Part shown: positions 52,623 through 62,460 of the stretch, one piece after another | Layout of the letters: every line of letters starts with the position of its first letter | How positions within the stretch are numbered: the stretch's first letter is position 1 | Assembly (NCBI RefSeq): GCF_028714775.1 | Contig: NZ_JAQTLS010000014.1 | Span: 30,477-94,476 of the forward strand | DNA: 64,000 nt | From: Thiothrix sp. | GTDB taxonomy: Bacteria > Pseudomonadota > Gammaproteobacteria > Thiotrichales > Thiotrichaceae | Direction of reading: 5' to 3' | Made by a program: the position numbers and the translations under genes | Notes under the pieces: generated by a model | What the model saw: the letters and a program-made list of their open reading frames with translations, nothing else | Database searches by the model: none | Told to the model about the DNA's origin: nothing

Positions 52623-53210
52623 ATGCACACACGCACAAAATTACGCCATCTTGCTTTGCCCACACTGGGTTTCACGTTTGCCCTAGTCGCTGGGGTTGCG
52701 TGGGCTGACCTTGTGATCCCGGAAGTGGCGGAGGCCGAAAAACGTTTCCAAGACAATCCCACCATCTTTGACCAAACCGACCAGTATTGCACCGACAAAG
52801 CCATTGATGCTGCCTGTGCTTTACCGGGTAATGTATTTGAAGGGGGTGGTTCCGGTACATGCCAACGTAGCCTCACGGGTCTGAAAATTTCCCTAGGCTG
52901 CCAACGCACCGAAAGCGTGGAAATTGACCGCCAGATACCGGATAAATTCAGTGTAGACCCGCCATTCCCACAAGTCACAGACCGTTTCTGCGCCAAAAGT
53001 AAGGAAGGCGCAAGCTGCACGGTTGAGCTGAAGCACAATGGCAAAGTTGAATCCTACGCAGGCATTTGCCAGAGCAATGAAGATTCGCAAGGCTACCGTT
53101 TTCGTCCTAACCGCCGCACGGTGTTGAGTTGTGAACCAGCGAAAAAAGCACCCGAGCGGGTTTACACTCCCGTCAGTAGCGTGCGGAAATTGTTTACCCA
53201 AGGTTTGTGA
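52623..53210 (+). CDS. Secreted Cys-containing protein of unknown function
   Basis: 195 residues. A signal peptide ends near VAGVAWA-DLV. The mature part has two related Cys segments (QYCTDKAIDAACALPG ... GTCQRS and RFCAKSKEGASCTVEL ... GICQSN), so an internal duplication with two disulfide motifs is likely. The gene starts a three-gene run with overlapping stops and starts. I do not recognise the family. Confidence 0.7.
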   Translation: MHTRTKLRHLALPTLGFTFALVAGVAWADLVIPEVAEAEKRFQDNPTIFDQTDQYCTDKAIDAACALPGNVFEGGGSGTCQRSLTGLKISLGCQRTESVEIDRQIPDKFSVDPPFPQVTDRFCAKSKEGASCTVELKHNGKVESYAGICQSNEDSQGYRFRPNRRTVLSCEPAKKAPERVYTPVSSVRKLFTQGL

Positions 53211-53554
53211 GCCTGTCGCAAGCTGCCGCATTGGGGCTGACGCTGGCGGCTGAAGCCCCGCTGGTCATACTCTTGGCTTACTGGCGGGGAATTCGCTGGC
53301 AGCGCGGTCTTGCGGCGGGTTTATTGGCTTCCTGCCTGACCCACCCGTTTGCGTGGAAATTGTCATGGTGGGCATCAACCTTGTTTGCCACTCCCCATTA
53401 TTTCCGTTGGTTCGTCGCTATCGAAGCCGCCGTTTGCTTCGTGGAAGCACTGGTTTTCCGCCGCATCCTGCATACCAGTTGGGCTTGGTCTGTCGGCTTG
53501 TCGGTGGTGGCGAATGCGGCTTCCTCTCTGCTTGGAGTGTTGTTATGGCATTAA
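53207..53554 (+). CDS. Small integral membrane protein
   Basis: 115 residues from a GTG at 53207 that overlaps the preceding stop (GTGA). It has about three to four hydrophobic helices and is rich in Trp, Ala and Leu (SLSQAAALGLTLAAEAPLVI; ATPHYFRWFVAIEAAVCF). Family unknown. It is coupled on both sides, which supports expression as one unit with its neighbours. Confidence 0.65.
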   Translation: MSLSQAAALGLTLAAEAPLVILLAYWRGIRWQRGLAAGLLASCLTHPFAWKLSWWASTLFATPHYFRWFVAIEAAVCFVEALVFRRILHTSWAWSVGLSVVANAASSLLGVLLWH

Positions 53555-54465
53555 CACTACCCCGTTTCCCGGAACTATCAACGTTGGAATTACTCGTGGT
53601 GGGCATTGGCCTTGCCGCACTGGCGATGCTTGCGCCTTTGCCCTTGTATCTGGTGGCGTTGGTGGTGTTCGGTTTGCCCCATGTGCTGTGGGAATTGAAC
53701 TGGATTCGCCAAACCTACCGCCAGCGCATCCCCTCGCGTTGGTGGCTGGTGTGGTTGGCGATTTTGCTGGTGCAAGCATGTACCCGTTTCGGCGCATGGA
53801 TGGGTTGGGTGCAAGGTGAAGCAACGATGGTGGTTGACCTGCTGACTTTGGCGCTACTGATTTTTGCGGCAGCGGCACTGGCTTATTGGCAGGGGGGAAC
53901 CCGTGCGTGGTTCATGGCTGGGGTGGCAGTCTTACTGGGGCTTGGTTTGCTGCTGGCGGTGAATGCCGGAAATCTTGTGGGAGTGCTGGTATTGTTAGCA
54001 ATCGCACATAATTTTACCCCGCTATTTCTTGTCCCCCGTGAGCAAATGTTTGGTAACTTAGCGTCTGGTCGGGTACTCACGCTGTTGTTTAGCCTGCCGT
54101 TATTGGTGGTCGCGTTGTTGTTACTGGTTGGTGTAAGTGCTACATCCAGCGGTTTGTGGATGCCGAGCGAAGCCACATGGTTGCAACAACACCTTCAGCA
54201 AGGGTTTGGGGCGGTATTATCGGGTTTGATTTTGGCTCAATGCCTGCATTATTACAGTGTCTTGCGTTTATTACCCACGACTTTGCCGCCGGTAACGGTT
54301 AGCCAATGGCAGATTGGGGCGCTAGTGCTGTCACTGGCATTGACGGCGTATTTCGCAGTTGATTTTACGGCTGCCCGCAAGCTGTATGCGGTGGCGTCGG
54401 GCGTCCATGCGTGGTTGGAGTTTCCGCTTATCCTGTTGTTGTTTAGTGCCAAAAGGGATACATAA
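53545..54465 (+). CDS. Polytopic membrane protein of unknown function
   Basis: 306 residues from the ATG at 53545, overlapping the previous gene by ten bases. Eight or so hydrophobic segments carry three intramembrane histidines in regular contexts (FGLPHVLWELNW, AIAHNFTPLFLVP, LAQCLHYYSVLRLL). Such spaced histidines occur in membrane metalloenzymes such as the Brp/Blh carotene oxygenases and some desaturases; that resemblance is weak and only suggestive. It ends the three-gene unit just before the iscR operator. Confidence 0.65.
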   Translation: MALTLPRFPELSTLELLVVGIGLAALAMLAPLPLYLVALVVFGLPHVLWELNWIRQTYRQRIPSRWWLVWLAILLVQACTRFGAWMGWVQGEATMVVDLLTLALLIFAAAALAYWQGGTRAWFMAGVAVLLGLGLLLAVNAGNLVGVLVLLAIAHNFTPLFLVPREQMFGNLASGRVLTLLFSLPLLVVALLLLVGVSATSSGLWMPSEATWLQQHLQQGFGAVLSGLILAQCLHYYSVLRLLPTTLPPVTVSQWQIGALVLSLALTAYFAVDFTAARKLYAVASGVHAWLEFPLILLLFSAKRDT

Positions 54466-54472
54466 AACCATA

Positions 54473-54497
54473 ATACTTGACTAATTTAATCAGGTAT
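54473..54497 (+). promoter_or_regulatory. IscR type 1 operator over the isc promoter
   Basis: The 25 bases read ATACTTGACTAATTT then AATCAGGTAT, an imperfect palindrome matching the type 1 IscR site pattern (ATAxxxGACTxxxxxAGTCxxxTAT form). It contains a -35-like TTGACT (54477-54482); a -10-like TAGGAT follows after 18 bases. [2Fe-2S]-IscR should repress its own operon here. Confidence 0.75.
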
Positions 54498-54535
54498 TGT
54501 TAGGATACCTACAGCTTGAATTGGAGAGCATTATC

Positions 54536-55006
54536 ATGAAACTGACAACCAAGGGTCGCTATGCGGTAACGGCCATGCTGGATTTGGCCTTGCATAATGG
54601 GAATCAGCCAGTGTCACTGGCGGAAATTTCTGAGCGGCAGGATATATCACTTTCTTATCTGGAGCAACTCTTTGCCAAATTGCGCAAAGCGGGGCTGGTG
54701 GTCAGTATGCGTGGCCCCGGTGGCGGTTATCAGTTAAATGGTACACCTGCTGATATTGTTGTTGCTGACATCATTGGTGCAGTGGATGAAAACATCGACG
54801 CGACCCGCTGCGGTGGCTTGGGTGACTGTCAAGACAATAAACGCTGCTTGACCCATGACCTGTGGATTAACCTGAGCAGCCAGATACGCATGTTCCTGTC
54901 CGAAATTACGCTGGCAGACATGATTGCCAAGCTGGATGTGCAGGAAACGTCCGCCCGGCAAGACAACAAGCGCATCGACTTCCACTCCCATTCCCAATCC
55001 CATTAA
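54536..55006 (+). CDS. iscR: Fe-S cluster regulator of the isc operon
   Basis: 156 residues from the ATG at 54536 ([18 protein letters not shown]); the open frame 13 residues upstream overlaps the promoter. It is an Rrf2-family winged helix with the three cluster cysteines in [20 protein letters not shown] and the nearby histidine. It senses cluster supply and represses iscRSUA when loaded. The operator lies 39 bases upstream. Confidence 0.96.
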   Translation: MKLTTKGRYAVTAMLDLALHNGNQPVSLAEISERQDISLSYLEQLFAKLRKAGLVVSMRGPGGGYQLNGTPADIVVADIIGAVDENIDATRCGGLGDCQDNKRCLTHDLWINLSSQIRMFLSEITLADMIAKLDVQETSARQDNKRIDFHSHSQSH

Positions 55007-55029
55007 TGCCAGTGCAGGACAAGCCTCCC

Positions 55030-56253
55030 ATGAGTGAACTGAAAATGCCCATTTATTTCGATTACGCAGCTACCACCCCGGTTGACCCGCGTGTTGCCGA
55101 GAAAATGATGCAATATTTGACCCCGGCTGGCATCTTCGGCAACCCGGCTTCCAAGAGCCACTCCTTTGGTTGGGATGCGGAAAATGCGGTGGAAGAGGCG
55201 CGTGCCAATGTTGCGGCGCTGATCAATGCGGATGCCAAGGAAATCGTTTGGACAAGCGGTGCTACCGAATCCGATAACCTTGCTATTAAAGGTGCGGCGC
55301 ATTTCAATATCCGCCGTGGCAAACATATTATTACTTGCAAGACCGAACACAAAGCAGTGTTGGATACTTGCCGCCAATTGGAACGCGAAGGGTTTGAAGT
55401 CACCTACCTCGACCCGGAACCCAATGGCTTGATCGACTTGGATAAGTTCAAAGCCGCGCTGCGTGAAGACACCACCGTGGTTTCGATCATGCACGTCAAC
55501 AATGAAACCGGCGTGATCCAAGACATTGCCACTATCGGTGAGCTATGTCGCGCCAACAAAACCATTTTCCACGTTGATGCCGCCCAGAGTGCAGGTAAAG
55601 TGCCGATTGACACGGAAACACTCAAGGTTGATATGATGAGTTTTTCCGCGCACAAAATTTACGGGCCGAAAGGCATTGGTGCGTTGTACGTGCGCCGCAA
55701 GCCGCGTGTGCGTATCGAAGCGCAAATGCACGGCGGTGGTCACGAGCGCGGGATGCGTTCCGGTACGTTGCCTACCCATCAAATCGTGGGCATGGGCGAA
55801 GCTTTCCGCATTGCCAAAGCTGAAATGAACGCGGAAAATGATCGTATCCTGATGCTGCGCAACTGCCTGTATGACGGACTCAAAGACATTGAGGAAGTGT
55901 ATGTCAATGGTGATATGGATCACCGCGTTGCTGGTATCCTGAACATCAGCTTCAACTACGTTGAGGGCGAAAGCCTGATGATGTCGCTGAAAGGGCTGGC
56001 AATGTCTTCCGGTTCAGCTTGTACTAGCGCAAGCCTTGAACCCAGCTACGTGCTGCGAGCCTTGGGACGGAGTGATGAACTGGCACACAGTTCCTTGCGC
56101 TTGTCGATGGGGCGTTTCAGTAAGGTGGAAGAAGTGGATTACGCGATTGTGCGCATCCGCGCTGCGGTCGAGAAATTACGCGAGCTTTCCCCGCTGTGGG
56201 AAATGTTCAAGGAAGGCATCGACTTGAGCAAAGTGGAATGGGTTTCGCATTAA
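55030..56253 (+). CDS. iscS: Cysteine desulfurase
   Basis: 407 residues from the ATG at 55030 (AGGA 12 bases upstream); the ATGs at 55006 and 55045 are alternatives. PLP-dependent: the lysine lies in [18 protein letters not shown], and the active-site cysteine loop is [14 protein letters not shown]. It supplies sulfur to IscU and to tRNA thiolation. Confidence 0.97.
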   Translation: MSELKMPIYFDYAATTPVDPRVAEKMMQYLTPAGIFGNPASKSHSFGWDAENAVEEARANVAALINADAKEIVWTSGATESDNLAIKGAAHFNIRRGKHIITCKTEHKAVLDTCRQLEREGFEVTYLDPEPNGLIDLDKFKAALREDTTVVSIMHVNNETGVIQDIATIGELCRANKTIFHVDAAQSAGKVPIDTETLKVDMMSFSAHKIYGPKGIGALYVRRKPRVRIEAQMHGGGHERGMRSGTLPTHQIVGMGEAFRIAKAEMNAENDRILMLRNCLYDGLKDIEEVYVNGDMDHRVAGILNISFNYVEGESLMMSLKGLAMSSGSACTSASLEPSYVLRALGRSDELAHSSLRLSMGRFSKVEEVDYAIVRIRAAVEKLRELSPLWEMFKEGIDLSKVEWVSH

Positions 56254-56275
56254 GATTTGTTGAGAGGATAAGATT

Positions 56276-56662
56276 ATGGCATACGGTGAAAAGGTCATTG
56301 ACCACTACGAAAACCCGCGCAATGTTGGCAGTTTCAACAAGGCTGATGTGAACATTGGGACGGGCATGGTCGGCGCTCCCGCTTGCGGTGACGTAATGAA
56401 GCTGCAAATCAAGGTCAACGAGCAGGGCATTATCGAAGATGCCAAGTTCAAGACTTACGGTTGTGGTTCCGCGATTGCTTCCTCCAGCCTGTTGACCGAA
56501 TGGGTCAAAGGCAAAACGTTGGAAGAAGCCAAGCTGATCAAGAATACCGACATTGCGGCAGAGCTGGATTTGCCTCCGGTGAAAATCCACTGTTCCGTAT
56601 TGGCGGAAGACGCGATCCGTTCCGCGATTGAAGACTACCAGAAGAAACAGGCAGGCGAATAA
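56276..56662 (+). CDS. iscU: Fe-S cluster scaffold protein
   Basis: 128 residues. The three cluster-binding cysteines are in [17 protein letters not shown] and [10 protein letters not shown]; the chaperone recognition motif LPPVK lies just before the last. It assembles [2Fe-2S] clusters from IscS sulfur and passes them on with HscA/HscB. Confidence 0.97.
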   Translation: MAYGEKVIDHYENPRNVGSFNKADVNIGTGMVGAPACGDVMKLQIKVNEQGIIEDAKFKTYGCGSAIASSSLLTEWVKGKTLEEAKLIKNTDIAAELDLPPVKIHCSVLAEDAIRSAIEDYQKKQAGE

Positions 56663-56663
56663 G

Positions 56664-56984
56664 ATGATTACCTTGACTGAATCTGCTGCCGCTCGCGTCA
56701 ACAAGTTCATTGCCAACCGTGGCAAAGGCTTAGGGTTGCGCTTGGGGGTGAAAACCAACGGCTGTTCCGGCATGGCTTACGTCATGGAGTTTGTGGATGA
56801 GCTTCAGGCCGAAGATACCGTGTTTGAAAGCCTCGGCGTAAAAGTCATCGTTGACCCCAAAGCCTTGGTCTATTTGGACGGCACGGAAGTGGATTACGCC
56901 CGCGAAGGCTTGAACGAAGGCTTCAAATTCAGCAACCCGAATGAAAAAGCCCGTTGCGGATGCGGTGAGAGTTTCACGGTTTGA
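56664..56984 (+). CDS. iscA: A-type Fe-S carrier
   Basis: 106 residues from the ATG at 56664, two bases after the iscU stop. The three conserved cysteines are in TNGCSGMAY and RCGCGESF. It delivers clusters or iron to target proteins. Its stop overlaps the TTG start of hscB. Confidence 0.95.
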   Translation: MITLTESAAARVNKFIANRGKGLGLRLGVKTNGCSGMAYVMEFVDELQAEDTVFESLGVKVIVDPKALVYLDGTEVDYAREGLNEGFKFSNPNEKARCGCGESFTV

Positions 56985-57523
56985 ACTTGCCGCAACTTAA
57001 GCAGGATTACTTCGCGCTGTTCGGTTTGCCTCAGCAGTTTGCGGTCGATAGTGCGGTGTTGGCGCAACGTTTCCGCGAATTGCAGTCGCAGTACCATCCT
57101 GACCGTTTTGCCAGTGGCAGCGATCAGGAGCGGCGGCTGGCGATGCAAGTTACATCCTTGCTGAATGAAGCTCACGATACCTTGCGCCAGCCGCGCTTGC
57201 GTGCCCGTTACTTGCTGCTGTTGGCGGGCGTGGTGGTCAATGATGACCGCGATACTGCTTCCGACCCTGAGTTTTTAATGCAGCAGATGGAATTGCGCGA
57301 AGCGATTGAGGAAGCGGAAACGGCTGATGAACCGTTTGAGGTGCTGGATACGCTGAGCACCCAAGTGCGGCTGGAAATCCGCGCCCTTGAAACCGAGTTT
57401 GCTGATCAATGGGCTGTCCAAAACCACGCCGCAGCCAAAGACGCAATGCTCAAAATGCGCTTTTATGAGCGTCTGCTGGAAGACATCCGCCACCGCGAAG
57501 AGCGTCTGGAAGAAAGCCTTTAG
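56981..57523 (+). CDS. hscB: J-domain co-chaperone
   Basis: 180 residues from a TTG that overlaps the iscA stop (TTGA); no ATG is suitably placed. The J-domain HPD motif is in [11 protein letters not shown], and the C-terminal IscU-binding domain is helical. It brings IscU to HscA. Confidence 0.93.
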   Translation: MNLPQLKQDYFALFGLPQQFAVDSAVLAQRFRELQSQYHPDRFASGSDQERRLAMQVTSLLNEAHDTLRQPRLRARYLLLLAGVVVNDDRDTASDPEFLMQQMELREAIEEAETADEPFEVLDTLSTQVRLEIRALETEFADQWAVQNHAAAKDAMLKMRFYERLLEDIRHREERLEESL

Positions 57524-57533
57524 GATTAACCCC

Positions 57534-59396
57534 ATGGCATTACTGCAAATTTCCGAACCCGGCATGTCCACGACTGCCCACCAGCACCGGCTGGCGGCAG
57601 GCATTGACCTTGGCACGACCAATTCCTTGGTAGCCAGCGTGCGCAGTGGGCAAGCCGATACTTTTAGCGATGCGCAAGGCCAGCATTTGCTGCCTTCCGT
57701 GGTGCGCTACCAAGCCGATGTTGCCCCGATCGTCGGGCAAGCTGCCCAAGCCGCGATTACCGAAGACCCGTTGAATACCATTGCTTCCGCCAAACGCCTG
57801 ATGGGGCGCGGGGTGGAAGATGTGAAGCAGCTCGGCGGGCATTTGCCTTACCACTTCGTTACGGGTGATTCCAGTGTGCCGCGCATCCAAACCGCAGGTG
57901 GTGTGGTCTCCGCAGTGGAAGTTTCCGCCGAGATTTTGCGTAACCTGAAACAGCGGGCGGAAGACACTTTAGGTGGCGATTTAACCGGCGTGGTAATCAC
58001 CGTTCCGGCGTATTTCGATGATGCCCAGCGGCAAGCGACCCGCGATGCAGCGACTTTGGCAGGGTTAAATGTTTACCGTTTGTTGAATGAACCGACCGCA
58101 GCAGCAGTGGCGTATGGCCTTGACCAGCAAGCCGAAGGCGTGATTGCGGTTTACGATTTGGGCGGTGGTACGTTCGATATTTCAATCCTGCGTTTGCATC
58201 ATGGTGTGTTTGAAGTGTTGGCAACTGGCGGTGATTCTGCGCTGGGCGGCGATGATTTCGATCACGCGATTGCCGAATGGTTGCTGCAACAGGCTGGGTT
58301 GGAAGGCAGTTCCGACCAGAAAGTGTTGCGTACTGCGTTGGTGGTTGCCCGTACTGCGAAAGAAGCGCTGACCACGGCAGACAGCACTGTCGTGTCTTTG
58401 GGGGCATGGCAGGGTGAACTGACCCGCGCTTACATGAACGAACTGATTGCGCCGCTGGTGAAAAAGACCCTGATGGCTTGCCGCCGTACTTTGCGTGATG
58501 CGAATCTGACCAAAGATGAAATCAAGGATGTGGTGATGGTCGGTGGTTCGACCCGTGTGTTGGTAGTGCGTGAACAGGTGGCAGAATTCTTCGGCAAGCC
58601 GCCATTGGTCAATATTGACCCTGACCGCGTAGTGGCGCTGGGTGCGGCAATCCAAGCTGACGTATTGGCAGGCAACAAGCCTGATTCCGACATGCTGTTG
58701 CTGGACGTGATCCCGCTTTCCTTAGGGTTGGAAATGATGGGTGGTTTGGTGGAAAAAATCATTCCGCGCAATACCACCATTCCGGTTGCCCGCGCACAGG
58801 AGTTTACCACCTTTAAAGATGGGCAAACTGCCATGTCGATCCACGTGCTGCAAGGCGAGCGTGATACGGTGGAAACCTGCCGTTCACTGGCGCGTTTTTC
58901 ACTGCGTGGTATTCCGCCGATGGTGGCGGGAGCGGCACGGATTCGCGTGACGTTCCAAGTGGATGCAGATGGCTTGCTGAATGTGACTGCGCAAGAACAA
59001 ACCACGGGAGTTACTTCTGGGGTGGAAGTAAAACCCTCTTACGGTTTGAGCGACACCGAAATTGAAACCATGTTGCGCGATTCCATGCAATATGCGCGGG
59101 ATGATATGCAAGCCCGCCGCCTGCGTGAACAGCAGGTCGAAGCTGACCGTTCCATCGAAGCATTGGATGCAGCGCTCAAGGTTGACGGCGACGAATTGCT
59201 GACAGCGGAAGAACGCAGCCGCATCCTTGCTGCCCGCGATACATTGGCAGCGTTGCGCCAGCAAACCAATGCGCAAGCTATCGAAGACGGCATCAAGGCG
59301 CTGGAAAAATCCGCCGAAGCGTATGTCGAGCACCGCATGAACGCCAGTATCCGCGCCGCGATGGCAGGACACCGGGTAGACGAATTCAAGGGATAA
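57534..59396 (+). CDS. hscA: Hsp70-type chaperone for Fe-S transfer
   Basis: 620 residues from the ATG at 57534 ([10 protein letters not shown]), like other HscA proteins. The ATPase starts with [14 protein letters not shown] and contains [14 protein letters not shown]; the substrate domain includes [11 protein letters not shown]. It releases clusters from IscU. Confidence 0.96.
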   Translation: MALLQISEPGMSTTAHQHRLAAGIDLGTTNSLVASVRSGQADTFSDAQGQHLLPSVVRYQADVAPIVGQAAQAAITEDPLNTIASAKRLMGRGVEDVKQLGGHLPYHFVTGDSSVPRIQTAGGVVSAVEVSAEILRNLKQRAEDTLGGDLTGVVITVPAYFDDAQRQATRDAATLAGLNVYRLLNEPTAAAVAYGLDQQAEGVIAVYDLGGGTFDISILRLHHGVFEVLATGGDSALGGDDFDHAIAEWLLQQAGLEGSSDQKVLRTALVVARTAKEALTTADSTVVSLGAWQGELTRAYMNELIAPLVKKTLMACRRTLRDANLTKDEIKDVVMVGGSTRVLVVREQVAEFFGKPPLVNIDPDRVVALGAAIQADVLAGNKPDSDMLLLDVIPLSLGLEMMGGLVEKIIPRNTTIPVARAQEFTTFKDGQTAMSIHVLQGERDTVETCRSLARFSLRGIPPMVAGAARIRVTFQVDADGLLNVTAQEQTTGVTSGVEVKPSYGLSDTEIETMLRDSMQYARDDMQARRLREQQVEADRSIEALDAALKVDGDELLTAEERSRILAARDTLAALRQQTNAQAIEDGIKALEKSAEAYVEHRMNASIRAAMAGHRVDEFKG

Positions 59397-59400
59397 CACC

Positions 59401-59739
59401 ATGCCACAACTGATCTTTTTACCGCACGAAGACATCTGCCCGGAAGGTGCGGTTATTGAAGTCGAACCGGGCGTTAGCATTTGCGATGCGGCATTGCAGC
59501 ACGGCATCAATATCGAACATGCCTGCGAAAAGTCGTGCGCTTGCACCACTTGCCACGTTTACATCCGTGAAGGCTTGGACTCATTAGCGGACGCCACCGA
59601 TGTGGAAGAAGACCAACTCGACAAAGCGTGGGGTGTAGACCCAGATTCGCGCCTGAGTTGCCAAGCGTGCGTGGGCAAGGAAGATTTGGTCATTGAGTTG
59701 CCCAAATACACCATCAATATGGTGTCCGAACACCATTAA
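59401..59739 (+). CDS. fdx: [2Fe-2S] ferredoxin of the isc system
   Basis: 112 residues, adrenodoxin type. The ligands are arranged C-x5-C-x2-C in CEKSCACTTC and a distant Cys in LSCQACVG. It supplies electrons for cluster assembly on IscU. Confidence 0.96.
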   Translation: MPQLIFLPHEDICPEGAVIEVEPGVSICDAALQHGINIEHACEKSCACTTCHVYIREGLDSLADATDVEEDQLDKAWGVDPDSRLSCQACVGKEDLVIELPKYTINMVSEHH

Positions 59740-59751
59740 GGAGCGTTAGCG

Positions 59752-59946
59752 ATGAAATGGACAGATACGCTGGATATTGCGATTGGGCTGTTTGAAAAAT
59801 ACCCGGATGTTGACCCGCGTTACATCCGCTTCACCGATCTGCACACGTGGGTGATGGAGTTGGATGACTTCAGCGATGCGCCGGATAAGTCCAATGAAAA
59901 AATTCTGGAAGCCATCCAGATGGCGTGGATTGAAGAGGCGGAATAA
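59752..59946 (+). CDS. iscX: IscX, small acidic isc protein
   Basis: 64 residues, family length (MKWTDTLDIAIGLFEKYPDVDP; FTDLHTWVMEL; PDKSNEKILEAIQMAW). It binds IscS and iron and modulates assembly. It is the last gene of the complete gamma-type isc operon; a weak inverted repeat (GCTAACC/GGTTAGC, 59985-60010) follows. Confidence 0.95.
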   Translation: MKWTDTLDIAIGLFEKYPDVDPRYIRFTDLHTWVMELDDFSDAPDKSNEKILEAIQMAWIEEAE

Positions 59947-60077
59947 CCCCGCAAATAGGAATATGCCCTATACTCATCTTAAGGGCTAACCGTCACGGTA
60001 GGTGGTTAGCTGCTGATAAATTGCCTTTCATGGCGTCAGGGTCGACGCAGTTATCAACAGGAATGGAGGATATGGCA

Positions 60078-60635
60078 ATGAAAAAGATGACAACTTTGGT
60101 GTTCTTGGGGTTATTGGTATCCCCCTTGGCATTCGCAGGTGGTGGTTCTGACCAAGGCATGTATGCTGGTTTAACCGTTGGTAATGGTAAACCCGGTATT
60201 GCGGCAGTAGCCCCCAATACTCTGACTGATAAGTCCAGCACTGCATGGGGTGGTTTGTTGGGTTATAAATACAACAAAAACTTTGCAGTAGAAGGCGAAT
60301 ACACCACACTAGGTAGAGTTAAGGATAATACTGGCGGTTCTGCTAAAGGTGATGCCTTCGGTGTTTCTGCGGTTGGGATGTTGCCCATGAATGACAAGTT
60401 CGGTGTCTATGGCAAGCTCGGCTATGCACATACCAAAACATCCACTAGCGGTTTCACTGCCACGGGCGCAAGCCGCACAGCCCCAACTTACGGAATTGGT
60501 ATGCAATACAACGTAAATCCCATGTTTGGGCTGCGTTTGGGTGTTGACCGTTTCGGTGTGGCGACCAGCAATGCTGGTGTGAAAACTAAAGCCAACGCGG
60601 ACGTGGTTTCACTCGGCGCTGTATTCAATTTCTGA
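60078..60635 (+). CDS. Outer-membrane beta-barrel protein, OmpA/opacity-like
   Basis: 185 residues from the ATG at 60078, seven bases after GGAGGA; the ATG at 60072 is too close. A signal peptide (MKKMTTLVFLGLLVSPLAFA) is followed by alternating beta-strand segments (AVEGEYTTLGR, FGVYGKLGYAHTKT, FGLRLGVDRFGV) and a terminal aromatic (AVFNF), as in eight-stranded porin-family barrels. Its exact role is unknown. Confidence 0.82.
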   Translation: MKKMTTLVFLGLLVSPLAFAGGGSDQGMYAGLTVGNGKPGIAAVAPNTLTDKSSTAWGGLLGYKYNKNFAVEGEYTTLGRVKDNTGGSAKGDAFGVSAVGMLPMNDKFGVYGKLGYAHTKTSTSGFTATGASRTAPTYGIGMQYNVNPMFGLRLGVDRFGVATSNAGVKTKANADVVSLGAVFNF

Positions 60636-60650
60636 GGAAAGAGTTGACCA

Positions 60651-60670
60651 CCCCGCCGGAAACGGCGGGG
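60651..60670. terminator. GC hairpin between convergent genes
   Basis: CCCCGCCG-GAAA-CGGCGGGG is a perfect eight-pair stem with a GAAA tetraloop between the barrel-protein gene and the M23 peptidase gene. It lacks a clear U-run on either strand, so termination is likely but not certain. Confidence 0.5.
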
Positions 60671-60681
60671 CGGGGTAGCCG

Positions 60682-62211
60682 TCAGCCGCCCGGCTGTGTA
60701 GTGGGCGGTTTGTCGAGGGATGCCAGTTTGCGCAAGTCGGCAAGCTGTTCCACCATCGACATTGCATAAGACTTAAAGCTGTGTGCTTCTTCGGCAGTCA
60801 TGATTCCCGTCTCGGGCAGTTGCGCTGTCGCGGGGTTTTGCGGTGAGCCGTTGATGCGGTATTCGTAATGGACGTGGTTGCCGGTTGAAGTGCCAGTAGA
60901 GCCGACGTAACCAATCACATCGCCGCGATGGACACTTTCGCCAGATGCCAATCCTTGTTTGAAAGCCGACATATGCCCATACAAGGTAGTCACACCGCTA
61001 ACGTGGCGTAATTCGACCACATTACCGTAACCATTTTGCCGACCCATAAATTTTATGCTGCCATCTGCGGTCGCGTGGATAGGCGTGCCGTGTGGTGCGG
61101 CAAAGTCTTGCCCCGTGTGCGCCTTGCGGAACCCAAACACCGGATGGATGCGTATCCCAAATCCAGAGCTCATACGAGCGCCAGTCACTGGCACGCGGTC
61201 AAATGCAGCGCGTTTTAGTTCGGTGTCAGCATTTGGTTGGAAATAATCTGCCTTGCCGCCAGACAAGCTGAAGCGGACACGTTGGAACGTTGTACTGCCA
61301 GTGGTGTATTCGGCGGCAAGGATTTTGTCGGTATAAATGGTCTCGCCTTGATAGTGGAAGTCTTCAAAAATGACCCCGACTTTATCGCCGATTTTCACCC
61401 CATTTTTGAAACTGACATCCTTCTGGAACACTTGCCCAAGTTGACGGATCAGGGAGTTGGATAGTCCCGCTTCCTTGCCATCACGCTGCACAGAATACTT
61501 GACGGTGAATGCCAGTCTGGAATCGCGTATTTCAAAGACGTTATCTTCCCACTTGCCGACATAGCCATCATCGGTTAACGAGACAATATAAGCGTGGGTT
61601 TTGTCTTTGGCGTAAATTAACTGTTGCAGATGACCGTCAACCGTCTGCGCCAAGAGATGGGAGTCTGTTTTCAGTGCTTGCAGTTCTTGTTTGATACTGG
61701 CGTTTTCCAAGAGTGGCTTGGCGGCTTTGTCCAGTTTTAGCTTGCTCAAGGCTGATGCGAGCGTATCGTCATCAGCGATGGTGCGCATCGCCCAGTTGCC
61801 CTGTTCCGCATCTGGCAGTATATCAACCGAGAACCCAGAAAAAGACTCAACAGCAACCGCAGGCAAGTTCAGGTCTTTCAGTACTTGTGCCGGGGAGTCG
61901 GCATCGGCTGGCTGCTCTAGTGTTATGGTTTGGTTTTCCGCTGGTGTATTGATCATGGAATACACAGGAATGTTGCCGAGCGTAGCTAAGCCACAAGCGA
62001 GGAAAAGGGAACGGGTCGCGATATAGCGGAAAGATTTCTTAGATAAGGTGCTGGATGGTGCTGCTACAGCGGCGGGCTTTGGCTTGTAATCACTGGGAAT
62101 TCTGATTTCTATGCCGCCAACAGGAAAGTTGTAGCGTTGCATGGCCGTATTCCAGTCTTTCTTGCGATTCTCTGGATGCGACCTTCGTTTGAAGGATAAC
62201 AAAATCTTCAC
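60682..62211 (-). CDS. M23-family peptidoglycan DD-endopeptidase, MepM-like
   Basis: 509 residues; a start at the ATG at 62142 (MQRYNFPVGG) is possible. A membrane anchor or signal lies near residues 70-90 (ATRSLFLACGLATLGNIPVY). OapA/LysM-like and coiled regions follow, then the LytM domain with zinc ligands in GFRKAHTGQDFAAPHGT (HxxxD) and GNHVHYEYRING (HxH). It should cut cross-links to permit murein growth. It is divergent from tyrS, as MepM/YebA homologues next to tyrS often are. Confidence 0.88.
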   Translation of the reverse strand: MKILLSFKRRSHPENRKKDWNTAMQRYNFPVGGIEIRIPSDYKPKPAAVAAPSSTLSKKSFRYIATRSLFLACGLATLGNIPVYSMINTPAENQTITLEQPADADSPAQVLKDLNLPAVAVESFSGFSVDILPDAEQGNWAMRTIADDDTLASALSKLKLDKAAKPLLENASIKQELQALKTDSHLLAQTVDGHLQQLIYAKDKTHAYIVSLTDDGYVGKWEDNVFEIRDSRLAFTVKYSVQRDGKEAGLSNSLIRQLGQVFQKDVSFKNGVKIGDKVGVIFEDFHYQGETIYTDKILAAEYTTGSTTFQRVRFSLSGGKADYFQPNADTELKRAAFDRVPVTGARMSSGFGIRIHPVFGFRKAHTGQDFAAPHGTPIHATADGSIKFMGRQNGYGNVVELRHVSGVTTLYGHMSAFKQGLASGESVHRGDVIGYVGSTGTSTGNHVHYEYRINGSPQNPATAQLPETGIMTAEEAHSFKSYAMSMVEQLADLRKLASLDKPPTTQPGG

Positions 62212-62460
62212 TCCATAATTTTGAAGTTAAGTTGTATATTTCTGCTCAAAAATAAGACAGAAACAGCTAGTCTGCGTCAGGCTAATAAGCTTGTACTTAA
62301 TACGTCCTGAACTTCCGTACACACAACCTAGAACTTCCAGCTTATTGCCTGAAAAATCACTGACATACTCACTTACCGTAGCCTAGTTATCAGCAAGCTG
62401 CTAAGCTAAGCCGCTTTTTTAGAGCAAATCCAGCGTACTGTCAATCTCGGAGCACAATAG

